Assembly: GCF_026151205.1 (NCBI RefSeq)
Contig: NC_087072.1
Span: 14,298,169 to 14,362,168, forward strand
From: Bolinopsis microptera
Lineage: Eukaryota > Ctenophora > Tentaculata > Lobata > Bolinopsidae
Reading direction: 5' to 3'
Length of the DNA: 64,000 nucleotides
Part shown: positions 1 to 13,498 of the stretch, piece by piece
How the letters are laid out: each line of letters begins with the position of its first letter
Numbering within the stretch: the stretch's first letter is position 1
The notes under the pieces: model-generated
Told to the model about the DNA's origin: nothing
Seen by the model: only the letters and a program-made list of their open reading frames with translations
Database searches by the model: none
Program-made: the position numbers and the translations under genes

Positions 1-1720
1 GAGCAAAAGTGTGATCACACCAATTCACAAAAAAGGGTGCATCAGGAACCCTGACAACTATAGAGCAATAGCAGTCTGTAGCTGTATCGGAAAACTGCTC
101 TCTACGATGCTGCTATCTCGGCTCGTTAATCACCGCCAAATCTCACATCCTGATCCACCCAACCAAGCAGGCTTTACCAAAGGAAGTCAATGTAATGACC
201 ATATATTCACGCTGATGTCCACCATAGAAAAATACAAGAAAGTCAAAAGTAAAATATATGCAGTGTTCATTGATCTTCGCAAAGCTTTCGATCTAGTCTG
301 CAGACAAGCTCTCATGTTCAAACTAGCCTGCTATGGTGTCAATGGTGGCTACTACGACATCATCAAAGACATGTACAGCAAATCAGAGGGTCATATCAAG
401 ATGAATGGTAAAATCAGTGAAGCATTCAAGATCCTTAAAGGGACTGAACAAGGACACCCACTTAGCCCTGAGTTTTTCAAAGTTTACTTTAAAAAGCTTT
501 CTGACCTCGAACTGCCCGACACTCGCTGGACTTTCAGTGACTCACTTAGCGTGGGCTGATGATCTAGTAATCCTCGGCCTAGATCCTGAGTCTCTCCAAA
601 AGTTGCTTACGATTATTGGGGACTACTGTAACGAATGGGGTCTGGAAATCAATATCTCCAAAACCAAATTCATGGTCTTCAATGGCAAAGGACCAGACAT
701 TCCAAATTGGCGTCCTTCCATCCACGAAAGAGATATCGAGATGGTCTCCAGCTACTGCTATCTTGGGATTATTATAAGCAGCACAGGGAAATTTCGGCAA
801 GCAACTGACTCTCTATACCGTAAAGGACTTGGAGCTTACTTCAGCTTGAGAAGCACTATAGACCGGAGATTCGTTGATGCATCCTGCCTTAACAAATTAT
901 TTAACACCCTTGTTAAGCCAATTCTACTTTACAGCTGTCAAGTTTGGGCCCCGGTTCTACCCACCGTCAATAAGGTCCTCTCTAGCTTCAGCAAGTTTCA
1001 CAATCTTGATCATGCGGTCTCTCACATCGCTAAACAGCAACTTGAGCAAGTGCATCTACGACACCTAAAATACCTTCTTGGTATAAACAGAAGGGCAGTC
1101 AATGCTACAGCCTGGGGAGAAACTGGCTCATACCCAATCATTATTGAAATGTTGAAACTGAGTACTAAATATTTCAAAAGAGTTATGAGCCTCCCCTCTA
1201 CACAACTAGTCAAAGCTGCAATGACTGAGCAGATTAACCTCAAATTGTCATGGTTTGTAGGCATCGAATCAATCATCAAATCATTCAACAACATCGACCT
1301 TCTTGAAAGGAATTCATCGTCGCTGTTGAACGCAGCCTCACTCGCAGACTCCTGCAGCCCTGAATTAATCACAGAGAACCTGAAAAAACAGTTCCGCGAT
1401 TCCTGGGGTTCTCTTGTGCAAGATTCTAGAAAGTTATCATTCTACAGTGAAGTCAAAACAGAATTTGCATGGGAGCCATATCTAACCTATGCTAGGTCTT
1501 TTCATGGACAGAAGGGCAACCACACAGATTCGGTCCAGTTCTCATCACCTTCGAATTGAAAGGGGGAGATATTACAAAACTCCAATTGATGAAAGGAATT
1601 TCAAAATCTCAGTGGAAACCTACTCAACAATGTTGGTAATGGTAGCTTCAATCTTGCCTCCACGTTCATGTCGCAGTCTGATTGCAAGGATACTCCCAGT
1701 GATGAGGACGTAAGTTTGAT
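1..1720 (+). pseudogene. Non-LTR retrotransposon reverse transcriptase, 3' part, broken
   Basis: The window opens inside a LINE-type reverse transcriptase. Frame 2 (11-about 510) carries the RT fingers/palm text, including HKKG, a DLRKAFD motif (metal-binding motif A) and GTEQGHPLSP (motif B). The reading then moves to frame 3 near 500-515, which carries AWADD, the equivalent of the catalytic YADD box, and the thumb/connection region to about 1500. It moves again to frame 1 near 1500, where SSHHLRIERGRYYK resembles the conserved C-terminal end of this LINE type. Two frameshifts make it a dead copy. The 5' end lies outside the window. The exact clade is not resolved. Confidence 0.85.
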
Positions 1721-4302
<2,582 letters not shown>

Positions 4303-5018
4303 CTAACCAAGTAACCAAGGTTGTGCGCAGCGTCCTGTGCACTTAAGTTCTCCTGATCGCTTGCACCTGCACTTTTTGGAACAGCACTTTTTGGAACAGT
4401 CCTCGTCCATCGCATCAACTTTTCCCGGTTTGGTATAATTCACGACATTTTCCCAAGTCCTGTACCGACACATGTTCTTACATTTTTGCTGGGTGCAGTC
4501 ATCCTTAGTCATGTCCTTTTTACATGTACATGTGTTACAACCATCACTGTATTTGTCACCGGTGTAAGCTCGCTGAGTTTTACCTTCGTTGTCAATGAAC
4601 AGACAACAGAAAGTACCCTCGCTGCATGCCAGTCGTCCTAAGGAAAATTAGAACTTGTCAAATTTTGAAAAATAGATAATGAATATGTTGAAACTAAGAC
4701 CGACAAATTATACAGAGGGTGGCCCAGAGCTAATTCATATAATATAAAATTAACAACATGATATTTACCTTGAGGTGAGATAAAGCTGTACATGGGCTTG
4801 GTCGTGCATGTGCATTCCTCGCATCCCCTGTAGACCTTTGCTCCGATTTCGATTTTCTTTTTGTCGTGATAACAATAGGTTATTTCAACTTTTTTGGGGA
4901 CAGTAGGTTTTCTCTCTGAGTCTGGGGGCGAGCTGGAGGAGGAACTTGTACTGGTCGTGGGCGATTCGGCAAAACTTGCACTTATCAGGCAAGCTCCGAG
5001 CAGAATAAACTGGAACAT
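4303..5018 (-). CDS. Small secreted cysteine-rich protein, pacifastin/VWC-like, two exons (copy 1)
   Basis: Two exons read on the minus strand: 5018-4769 and 4637-4303, joined by a 131-bp GT-AG intron in phase 1. Together they give 585 nt, or 194 residues. Residues 1-19 form a clear signal peptide (MFQFILLGACLISASFAES), followed by a Ser/Thr-rich linker. Two cysteine units follow, each of the form C..GC..CTC..C[ST]...C (GCEECTC and GCNTCTC), which recalls pacifastin-type protease-inhibitor units and the N-terminal half of VWC domains. A C-terminal cluster CSKKCCSKKCRCKR is followed by CTGRC. Extracellular action is inferred from the signal peptide. Whether it inhibits proteases, binds a growth factor or does something else cannot be decided. 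A paralogue lies at 17699-19177. Confidence 0.75.
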
Positions 5019-5414
5019 TGTATGGCTTGGAAATAATATTGTTATGATACCGCTGTGTAATGATAAAGATATAACAAAAGTTATAAAATGAAATAAACAG
5101 TCTGAGAGTTGGACTGCGTACAGTACACATTAATATAGTATGAAACATAAGAGGAAAATTCTTTGTTCGTCGATATTATGATCATATTAGTATTACTGTG
5201 AACAGGTGAACTGCATAAATCAAAATTAAGTATTGAATATTGTTCCTACTTTTAACTTGACTTTTTACGAATTATGACCAATATTAATAACCATTTCTCC
5301 TTTTAATTTCAAATCATTACATGGCAAATAATTTTAGAAGGAATTACTTGGTACTAATATATATCTAAGGATGCGATAAACCTCTTAACCTCATGTTTGC
5401 CTCACGTTCAAGGC

Positions 5415-6150
5415 TCTTACTAATTCGCTCGCCCAGAAATTTCACGTGACTTTGGTTTTTATGGTTTTGCAGCCGGACAAAACGGTTTTACATAAACCCT
5501 AATCCCAACCCTAACCATAACCCCGAAGCTGACCATAACCCTTACCACAACCCGAGCCCTAAACAATCGAATTCATGTTTCACTAGCCTGTCACGTGACC
5601 AACATGGCATGGCCTTTTGCCCATAACTCTCCAGGGGAGCATTTTTAGTAACATACAGTTACACAATTGATTTTAAGAGCCTCGAAATCAGTACAGATAA
5701 AAGGGGGCATGCAAGCTTTTTGCGAATTGTACGACTTTTTTACGAACAAATTGTCTGATTTTGCAGTAAAATATACCATATCCCGGTGCACATAATAAGT
5801 TAACTTGGATGATGATTTAGATCACTCTATAAAGTCTACACTCGACTGTCACGTGACTTCTTCAACCCGTTCTTAGAAGTAGAACGGGTTGAAAAAGTCG
5901 AGTGTAGAGTGATTTAAATCATCATCCAAGGTTCTCTAGCTGGCCCTGAACGACTATTCGAAACCTTAGCCCCAATCTGATCCCAACCCTAACCCTAACC
6001 CAATCCATAACAAAAGCATATATGCTAAAACCCTAAGTCTAACCCTAACGAAAAATTATACCACCTTCTTTATACGGTCATATCACGTGATCAAGACAGA
6101 TTTTCGTCAATATCCCGCCAGGGGAGCATTTTATGTAAGGGCCTCAGGAG
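5415..6150. repeat. Dispersed repeat with CCCTAA-like runs, internal direct repeats and a central palindrome
   Basis: Segments at about 5440-5650 and 5950-6150 are diverged direct repeats. Each has CACGTGA motifs, a degenerate run of ACCCTAACC-like units and a CCAGGGGAGCATTTT box. Between them, about 5805-5872 and 5880-5930 form an imperfect palindrome; the arms share AACCCGTTCT / AGAACGGGTT and the TCGAGTGTAGAGTGAT segment, with insertions in the left arm. No ORF is present. This looks like a non-autonomous mobile element or foldback rather than a telomeric array, because the CCCTAA units are few and irregular. Confidence 0.5.
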
Positions 6151-7199
6151 GTGATTCGGAATCAGCGTCCGAAAATACATCGATTCAAGTTGGTTTAATT
6201 CGTAACACTAACTGTCGGGGGCTATTTTATAAAAATCTCGAAGATCGAGCGTAAAGTGATTTAGCAAGCAAGATTGTGCTTTAAAATGCAAGATCGTAGA
6301 ATGCAAGATCGAAGAATGCAAGATCGAAGTCAATGCAAGAAGCAGAGCAATGAAGTCAGAAGTAGAGCAACGATCTCGAAGCACGAAGGGTTGACATCGT
6401 CAATCAACTTAATAATGTTCGGTCGACGCGAAAGAAATATTTGCTTCATTCAGAGGGAGCAAAAAGAAAACATTTCAACTATGCGACTCATAAATAATAT
6501 TCCAATCCGGATTTTACAGTTACGCGAGAACCACTGAGATAAGAAACCGAGAAGGCTTAATGGAGAATGTAACATCATATGAATGATGTCCCAGAGGTAA
6601 TACTAATAGACCGAGCGTTGTCTCTAAACTGACTTATTTCAGTGATTCTCGAATTGATTCCCCCTCCCGGCCTCATTAAATGACTACTAGTCTCTAGTAC
6701 AAGCTAAACATCAAGACAAGGTGCCGTTCTCTTGTGTATAGTTCCGTTCTCCATACGGTTCGGCTTTGTATTAGAGATTATTCTCGATTCAGGCACGCTG
6801 ATCGAAAATAGACGACTCGAGAATAGACGACTTCAAGTCTCCGTCGTACCCCGTTTTATCGATTCGCATCTACCTGGATATTATAATAGCTTATAATGTT
6901 AGTTATACGTACATAACTTCAGAAACCAGAATGTACAGGGTGTTCACGATACATCGGAACGGTTTCAAACATCTGTAGACTAGATTAATTCATAAAGGAG
7001 TAACCAGCTACCTAACGAGACATATTTATGTTCAACATAATTCCGGTGACCTAAATGATTTGGGAACGAAAATATGGCAATTTTTACCGAAAACCGATTT
7101 TTTTTCCATTTCCTTATTTGTTATTTTACAAAAATGAAACCCAATATTTGAGAAAGAATATATGACATCTAACTTAGCTCTGCAAATACATTATCTTTC
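6151..7199. other. No gene seen; short 15-bp tandem repeat at 6284-6331
   Basis: Three copies of a unit close to ATGCAAGATCGAAGA lie at 6284-6331 and create a short open frame with no recognisable product. The rest is unique AT-rich sequence without a supported feature. Confidence 0.4.
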
Positions 7200-7985
7200 A
7201 CCGCGAATTCGCCGCGATTTTGCCTAGTTGTTGCGGCGCCGCGAATAATTTTGGCCTAAATAATCGCGATTTTCTTATGTCCTTGGCCCAAATTGATATA
7301 AAATTGCTAAAATCATTGAAAATTGCTATTTTCACCATTTTCTGTCACTTTTGGAGTCCCGTTGTGATCCAAGTTTTTTTTAAATCTTTTGAAACATTGC
7401 ATGCTTATCAAAAAATATATAAAATACCTACCAATAAGCAAAAATGTACGGTGATTCAATATTGTGATTGTATGCGCACTCAATACAAGTACAACGTCCG
7501 CTCAAAGTTTGCTGCAATTCGTAAGCCATGAATGAATGGGAAAAGCGAGCGACCGATTTCATTGATCATTCTCAGTATCATTTTGCATTTGCGGACAGTT
7601 ATTCAAATTAATATCATTTCCTTTTGTTTGGGAAAGAGAGACACTGGCACTGACAGCGGTTCACACTCCACTCTACCCATCGGTTATGGTTTAAGGTTTT
7701 GGTCAAATATACTTCACGACAATCTCTTGTAAAACAAGGGTTCCAGAAAACCCACTTCCTGATACATAACTATTTCTTATTCCTGTCATCTTTGACATTA
7801 AATTAAAACTTAAAATATGCCTGCTGAACGACTTTCGATGAGTCTTAATGCCTGGAAAAACAGTAAAGGGGTTAGGGGGTATAATAGTATAGGCCATAGG
7901 GAGTAAATAGTATCATATATATAGCGAGAACAAATACAATGGCGGCGGTCGTGCTTGCCAGCACTGTGATATAATAAGTGCATAT
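7200..7985. repeat. Rearranged, deleted copy of the 2.1-kb inverted-repeat element X
   Basis: Pieces match element X (20993-23083 and 37573-39687) in a scrambled arrangement. About 7300-7510 matches the strand of 38700-38890. About 7530-7705 matches the 155-bp internal inverted repeat (GAATGGGAAAAGCGAGCG to GGTTTTGGT). About 7713-7760 and 7775-7860 match 22556-22610 and 22800-22900, and about 7950-7977 matches the X terminus (CGTGCTTGCCAGCACTGTG). It is more diverged than the other two copies and lacks the GC-rich hairpin block. No coding capacity. Confidence 0.65.
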
Positions 7986-8184
7986 ATTGATTCTGAACAC
8001 ATTTCACAAGATTTGATCTCGGTTCATGAAGTTTGAAAGAAGTTACTGCAATAAACGCAATTTGGGGTGTGCTTTCTGTGGAGATATAACCTGCGCCTTT
8101 TGCTTTAGAAAAGTACCGGGGCGTCATCTTAGGGGGGCACCAAATCGTCGTTTGAATATGGGACAATTTGGAAGAACTTACCGA

Positions 8185-8400
8185 TCTCGGGCTAGGCTGT
8201 AAATATAATTTTAATGACCAGTTTGATGGAGAACATTCTAAGAATGTTACAGTAACATTCTTACATTTCTTGTGCATTGTGCTATATGCAATGTGTTACA
8301 ACTACAGGGATAAAATATATAAACTTACTCTAGAATCCAAATCTATAAAGTGCAGTACGCAGTGAGTATAACTTGGGCGCCATGGGTCTAGTTAGCAGTA
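8185..8400. repeat. Repeat shared with 15630-15845, upstream of the ARMC7-like gene
   Basis: About 215 bp match 15630-15845 with small indels, including the perfect hairpin GAATGTTACAGTAACATTC and the segment AATCTATAAAGTGCAGTACG. The second copy ends within about 10 bp of the ATG of the ARMC7-like gene. This copy is therefore either a duplicated promoter/5' leader or a mobile repeat that landed there. Just upstream, 8112-8170 contains a fragment related in inverted orientation to the interior of the hAT-type MITE at 10436-10723. Confidence 0.6.
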
Positions 8401-8695
8401 GCAAATGGGCGGATTAAACACGTACTTTTTTATCTTATCTTTTAGACTTGTGGCGTATTTAAAAACGCTGAATAATGTACTGTAGACAAATTAAACCCAT
8501 TTATATCAAAAGTCATCACATTTTCGCTAAAAACAATCTGATTTGGAAGTTAGTCTAATTTCTCGCTATTGTTAGGGCTTTTATTTTTATTTAGCAATAG
8601 CATATTAGGCCAGGGATTAGAAATTACGTTAGGGGCAGGTCAGAGTAAACGTTTAGGGATCTGTAATCTGTACACTGTACAGTCACTCAAGGCCA
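8401..8695. other. Unique sequence flanking the retroelement
   Basis: AT-rich DNA with no ORF or repeat that I can support. It ends where the left terminal repeat of the Penelope-like element begins. Confidence 0.4.
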
Positions 8696-8958
8696 TCTTG
8701 GCACATTAAACCGGTACAGGTATTAAACCCCCGAAACCGGTGTGCCAAGTCATCTGCTGATGATGTTCACATAACATTATTTCCTCTCTCCTTTATTCCT
8801 TCCGTCTTTTCTTAAACTTACAGTTCAGTTACTTTATTTCACCAGGTCTACCTAAGGATCAATTATTCTTTGGTGGGGTTTCACTTCTGGTATTGGCTTC
8901 ATTCCCGTTCCTTTTCCTTATTCTTTATACTTATTTTTTATATAGTTTAATGAGATTG
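8696..8958 (+). repeat. Left pseudo-LTR of the Penelope-like element, 263 bp
   Basis: It starts TCTTGGCACATT and ends TTAATGAGATTG. The first 55 bp can fold: CTTGGCACA pairs with TGTGCCAAG and, inside that, CCGGT with ACCGG. The same 263 bp recur as 12475-12532 plus 15033-15237 once the inserted hAT-type element is removed, and I found no mismatch by eye. The sequence CTGATGA followed by a TGTT/AACA mini-hairpin occurs near 8756-8777, but the GAAA needed for a hammerhead core does not follow. Confidence 0.85.
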
Positions 8959-9389
8959 CAATTTGTATCACTGTTGAAAGTGTGTGGCGGTTCCTCCGCC
9001 CTGCCGGATGCGCCAAGTGATAGCTTGTTATTATATGATTTACGTCCTTAGTTTTTGCTAGTTGGCCCTTTTTATGATATTATTACCCCCTTTTGCACAG
9101 TTCTTCAGGAGTGTTTCCCTTCATGTTTTCTGTTCCTTAGACCAAACAGGGGCGTGAGCTGCCCGCCCTAGCTACGGTACGAGAAGCAGCGGCAGTGTGT
9201 GATCCGGTTATAAAGAGTGTTCTTGGAACAACAGCACTCTGCTTGGCTGCACTGTGACAGTGGGAGAACATTAGTTCATGTCACCTAACGCCCGCTTAAC
9301 CTTGGCAGCCCCAAGGCATCTGGTTGGTGATGGTTCCCAGGGCTTTTTCAGTTGGAGTCGGCTGTTAAGTTTGTCCTGTAAATTCTTGA
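8959..9389 (+). other. Leader region of the Penelope-like element
   Basis: About 430 bp between the left terminal repeat and the endonuclease frame. It contains stops in all forward frames and moderately GC-rich segments (for example 9140-9260). No start codon connects in frame to the GIY-YIG ORF, which is open from just after an in-frame TGA at 9387-9389. Translation may therefore begin at the internal ATG (9555), at a non-AUG codon, or after removal of an intron in this leader. Confidence 0.4.
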
Positions 9390-10004
9390 CTTAAGAAAGG
9401 AAATAAAATATATAACATCACATCCAACACTTGGATTCATCCCAACAGTATTATTTCCCCTGATATAACACCGTGTAATAAGTCAAGATGTCTCACCTGT
9501 AAACCATTCAAGTCAAGTAATATTTTCACCAGTTACGTTACTAATAATTCTTTCATGTTAACTCACTCTGAATCCTTTTCTTGTAAATCTTCTTCTATTA
9601 TCTATCTCCTCACTTGTTCTTGTGGTATTCAATATGTTGGGCTCACAGAACAGCGCCTTAATGAACGCATGAATGGACACCGTGCTTCGGTTAAAGCCGG
9701 CAAATCCTCCTTTGTCCATGACCACTTTAATACTCCCGGTCATAATTTTCATGACGCCTCCATTCAAATTATTGATTTTATTGACCCTTCCTCTACTGAA
9801 GACCCTCGTCTGGCCTTAGCTGACAGGGAACTTCTTTGGATTAATCTCCTGAGCACTGCTCACCCTCTAGGTCTCAATGACAACATAAAAGGTTCTGGTA
9901 ATATTTCTAAAAGCAACTTTAACGATATTTATTTTAAAAGTAAAATAAAAAGATATAAAAGAGGACATGGCAGAAAAAAGAAAAACAAAAGCCATGAAGA
10001 TTGA
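9390..10004 (+). CDS. GIY-YIG endonuclease ORF of the Penelope-like element
   Basis: The open frame runs 9390-10004; the first ATG is at 9555 (149 residues). Upstream of that ATG the frame still reads a zinc-knuckle-like cysteine motif, CNKSRCLTC. The GIY-YIG core follows: SIIYLLTCSCGIQYVGLT with the downstream RLNERMNGHR arginine/histidine helix. These match the YLLTC..C..QYVGLT signature of PLE endonucleases, which nick target DNA to prime reverse transcription. The motif before the ATG suggests the protein starts upstream of 9555. The C-terminus is very basic (KRYKRGHGRKKKNK). The next ORF overlaps it by 38 nt in the +1 frame, whereas relatives usually encode one polyprotein. Confidence 0.8.
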   Translation, partial: LKKGNKIYNITSNTWIHPNSIISPDITPCNKSRCLTCKPFKSSNIFTSYVTNNSFMLTHSESFSCKSSSIIYLLTCSCGIQYVGLTEQRLNERMNGHRASVKAGKSSFVHDHFNTPGHNFHDASIQIIDFIDPSSTEDPRLALADRELLWINLLSTAHPLGLNDNIKGSGNISKSNFNDIYFKSKIKRYKRGHGRKKKNKSHED

Positions 10005-12449
10005 CAATAAATATGAAAGTTTAAAAAGAAAAATGTCTGAAAGCAAATACAACTTTTATAAAGATATAAGTAGCCTTCAAAAAGGCGAGCTCAAGCAACT
10101 TAGCTCTCATTCCCTCTGCAAATCTGGAGCCATTTTCCTTGTTATACAATCTTTTGCTGGCCAAGACAGCACTTCTTCTCCTAATATCACCTCTGTTAAT
10201 AGCGAGTTTATCACTTTTCACTATTGTTCTAAAATATTTGATAAACTCCGAATAGAGTCAGTCATTCGTGACTCTAGGATCTTGATTCTTCTCCCTCCAA
10301 ACCTTACGCCTTTCCTTCCCTTAAAAGTTTACTATAAGTACGATATTCCTGTCGGGCGTAAGCTTTTTAATTATAATAGATTCCTTAAATCACTTGATAA
10401 TACTACTATTTCCTCCATCCTGGAAGGTGATTGCCCAGTGGCGTAACGTTGCCTGTTGGCGCCCCCCTGCCGAAAAGGCGCCCCCCTGTTGGCGCCCCTT
10501 CCCCTTTTGGTGCCCCTCCCTAAAATTGAACAAATTAGGTGATTTTAGAGGATACGCCGGTAAAATCTCTAAAAAAGTGTGTATCTAGAGCAAAACGCGC
10601 AGTTTTGCTAGTACTTTAGTTAAGTTTTCGAAATTGTCCCACATTCAAACGACGATTTGGCGCCCCCCTAAGACGGCGCCCCCCTGCACAGCGGGGTCAG
10701 CAGGGCCCTTTGTTACGCCACTGTGATTGCCCCTGTTCCAGTAACCCTTATTGCTATCAGCCTCGAGGCCACATCATCACCGGTGACCTTGCTTTCATTG
10801 AGCACGAGGATTTAAGAGGCATCATGAGTTACGGTACCAAATTTAGGGAACCTGTGTCTGTTCCTCCTGAGCAAATCTTGGAGAGCCTCAACGAGTGTTC
10901 AGCCAACTTCGCCACCCGTATGGCTAGGAAACATGGACTTTCATGTTTGGAATTCCAGGATTGGAAAGATGAGGTCTCCCGGATCTTCACCAATCGCCTT
11001 AACTTCCTCTCCTCCTCCCCTAATAACTTCACTCCCTACAATTCCATTCTACAAAGGGATGATGTTAAATCTTATCTCGACAGTCTTTCTTCTTCTTTTA
11101 TTATTTGCTCCGTAGATAAAGCTTCAAATAATTATGTTTTTGTCTGCAAGAAGTTTTATCTTTTAACCCTTCTCAACGAACTTGGCTACGATCTCACTTC
11201 TCTAGAGTGTCGTGGCAATTCTACTTATCATCCGGTTAACTCTGTAGAGGATGATATTATTCAGGAACATGTGAACTTCATTAAAGATAACTTTAATATT
11301 CGTGTTTCTGAGGACAACCTTTGTCTACCGAGAATCTTTTGGATTCCTAAACTTCACAAGAATCCTTATAAGTCTAGATTTATAGCTGGGGCCAGTAAAT
11401 GTACCACTAAGCAGATATCAGTTGTAGTCAACAAAGCTTTAAAAGTTTTAAAAGAATACTTTTCCAAATACTGCAACTCTATCTACAACAATACTGGAAT
11501 TAACTGCGACTGGAGCATTAACAGCTCTAAACAGTTCCTGGAAAGGCTGCCTAGACTAGAGATTTTTAATATGCAGGTATACGACTTTACCACTCTGTAT
11601 ACCAATCTAGACCTTCAGGTTGTACAGTCACTGCTTTTCGAGCTAATAGATCTCCTCTTTAGTAATACGAATAAATTTATTTGTGTTTCTCTGTATAAGA
11701 ACAACAATTTTTTCTCTAAAAAGGAATATAACGGATACTTATGTTTTTCTGCTGATAAACTCAAAACAGCTATTACATTTATTCTGTTTAACACTTTTGT
11801 TTGTTTTGGGGATCAGATTTTAAGACAAACGAAAGGTATTCCCATGGGAGGGAATTCTAGTAGCCAGTTCGCTGATCTCTCGCTAGGGAAGTGTGAATTC
11901 AACTACATGGCACGCCTAATCAAAGAAAAGAAGTTCGGTCTCGCTAAGCTCCTCTCAAGAAACTGCAGATATGTCGACGACCTCAACACCATGAACTATT
12001 TGCATTTCTCTAACCTAATCAGGTCCATTTATCCACCTGACCTGCTTATGGAGAGGAGTGGAGACGACAATAAGTCCGTAAACTATCTCGACATCAACAT
12101 CTCGATGAATAACTCCGGACACGTCGCCACCAAGCTTTACAACAAACTTGATGACTTCAACTTTCCTGTGGTCATGTACACATTTCCTAACAGTAATATT
12201 TCCTCTTCTGTTGGTTATAATGTTTTTTACGGTCAGGTCCTTCGTTACTCTTCCATTATCTCTGACCTTGATTCTTTTCTGTGTTCTACCAACACCCTTT
12301 ATAGGACACTTCTTTCAAGATGTTATAATGACAGACTCCTGAAGAGTAAATTCAGAAAGCTTCTGAAAGACCGACCTAGTATTCTGTACAAATACAGTAT
12401 ACTTGATGTCAGCGACATCCTTGACATCACATTTAACGTGAACAGGTGA
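9967..12449 (+). pseudogene. Penelope-like reverse transcriptase ORF, interrupted by a MITE
   Basis: Frame 1 from 9967 to 10435 continues, after the 288-bp MITE and one 8-bp target duplication, in frame 3 from 10732 to 12449. The join is exact: the codons for LEGDCP run straight into CSSNPYCYQ. RT landmarks are SVDKASNNYVFV, RIFWIPKLHKNPYKSRFIAG, the motif A region VYDFTTLYTNL, the motif B region KGIPMGGNSSSQFADLS, and the catalytic YVDD in CRYVDDLNTMN. Apart from the MITE no stop interrupts the roughly 730-codon frame. Position 9967 is an ATG in the +1 frame relative to the endonuclease ORF, so a single-base change in the A-rich overlap may have split an ancestral fused ORF. Confidence 0.85.
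10436..10723. mobile_element. 288-bp hAT-type MITE in the RT ORF, TSD TGATTGCC
   Basis: The termini are perfect 12-bp inverted repeats (CAGTGGCGTAAC ... GTTACGCCACTG). They are flanked by the perfect 8-bp duplication TGATTGCC at 10428-10435 and 10724-10731, which is the hAT pattern. The interior is unusually GC-rich, with repeated GGCGCCCC motifs, and has no coding capacity. A terminus of the same family is seen at about 58485-58529 and an interior fragment at about 8112-8170. Confidence 0.93.
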
Positions 12450-12474
12450 TCACTGACGAGTGATTGCTAGGGGG

Positions 12475-12532
12475 TCTTGGCACATTAAACCGGTACAGGT
12501 ATTAAACCCCCGAAACCGGTGTGCCAAGTCAT
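12475..12532 (+). repeat. Right pseudo-LTR, first part (58 bp)
   Basis: It begins 26 bp after the RT stop codon and carries the CTTGGCACA/TGTGCCAAG hairpin. It is separated from the remaining 205 bp by the inserted hAT-type element; 58 plus 205 equals the 263 bp of the left copy. Confidence 0.9.
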
Positions 12533-12756
12533 CAGAGGCACATATTAGGTGCGATGGGTGCGGGATCGCACAATTTACCGTTTTCCGCACATTTCCGCAT
12601 AATTTATTGTTTTCCGCACATTTCCGAACGTTTTGTAATTTTCTGCATATTTCCGCATAATCTAGCATTTTCCGCGATATTTATAATTTTGAAATTTTCG
12701 CGTTAAGATTTTCGAGTGTAAAAACCAAAATATTTTAAAAGTCGGGCTCTTTTAGG

Positions 12757-13364
12757 ACCGTGACTCAGGCCCTTTCGGGACCCTGACCCTTTCGGGACCG
12801 TGACCCAGGCCCTTTTGGAACTCATACCTAGGCCACGTGACCCAGTTACCACGTGACCCAGGCCCTTTCGGGACCCTGACCCAGGCCCTTTCGGGACCCT
12901 GACCCAGGCCCTTTCGGGACCCTGACCCAGGCCCTTTCGGGACCGTGACCCAGGCCCTTTTGGAACTCATACCTAGGCCACGTGACCCAATTACCACGTG
13001 ACCCAGGCCCTTTCGGGACCCTGACCCAGGCCCTTTTGGGACCCTGACCCAGGCCCTTTCGGGACCCTGACCCAGGCCCTTTCGGGACCCTGACCCAGGC
13101 CCTTTCGGGACCCTGACCCAGGCCCTTTTGGAACTCATGCCTAGGCCACGTGACCCGGTTACCGCGTGACCCAGGCCTTTTCGGGACCGTGACCCAGGCC
13201 CTTTCGGGACCGTTACCCAGGCCCTTTCGGGACCGTGACCCAGGCCCTTTCGGGACCGTGACCCAGGCCCTTTCGGGACCGTGACCCAGGCCCTTTCGGG
13301 ACCGTGACCCAGGCCCTTTCGGGACCGTGACCCAGGCCCTTTCGGGACCGTGACCCAGGCCGTT
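12757..13364. repeat. 23-bp minisatellite with higher-order structure inside the hAT-type element
   Basis: About 20-plus copies of a unit like GGGACCGTGACCCAGGCCC plus TTTC; the centre varies between GACCCTGACC and GACCGTGACC. Three longer variant blocks beginning near 12818, 12961 and 13129 insert a segment with CCTAGGCCACGTGACC, giving a higher-order period of roughly 140-170 bp. Because 23 is not divisible by three, every frame cycles through the same peptides, which explains the 128-codon minus-strand open frame. Confidence 0.9.
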
Positions 13365-13498
13365 ATGGAACCCTCGTCGTTACCGTACTTCGATTATAGT
13401 GTATCAGTTATCATTCGTAACTTCACCACATCATCTGCTTACTCTATATCACATCACAACGTCATGGACCGTTTCCTAAAGAAACGAACAGCTACAGA

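Noticed and set aside
5500-6050. True telomeric repeat tract
   Set aside because: Only a few irregular CCCTAA-like units, embedded in a direct-repeat and palindrome structure.
8750-8785. Hammerhead ribozyme in the pseudo-LTR (CTGATGA plus TGTT/AACA hairpin)
   Set aside because: The required GAAA after stem II is absent (TTAT instead), on this and the matching right copy.
9970-9985. Slippery heptamer A AAA AAG in the GIY-YIG/RT overlap as a -1 frameshift site
   Set aside because: The heptamer is in the right phase, but the RT frame is +1 relative to the endonuclease frame, so -1 slippage would not reach it.
12752-13138. 128-codon minus-strand frame rich in Gly/Pro/Trp repeats
   Set aside because: A 23-bp minisatellite cycles through three frames; the peptide repeat is a by-product.
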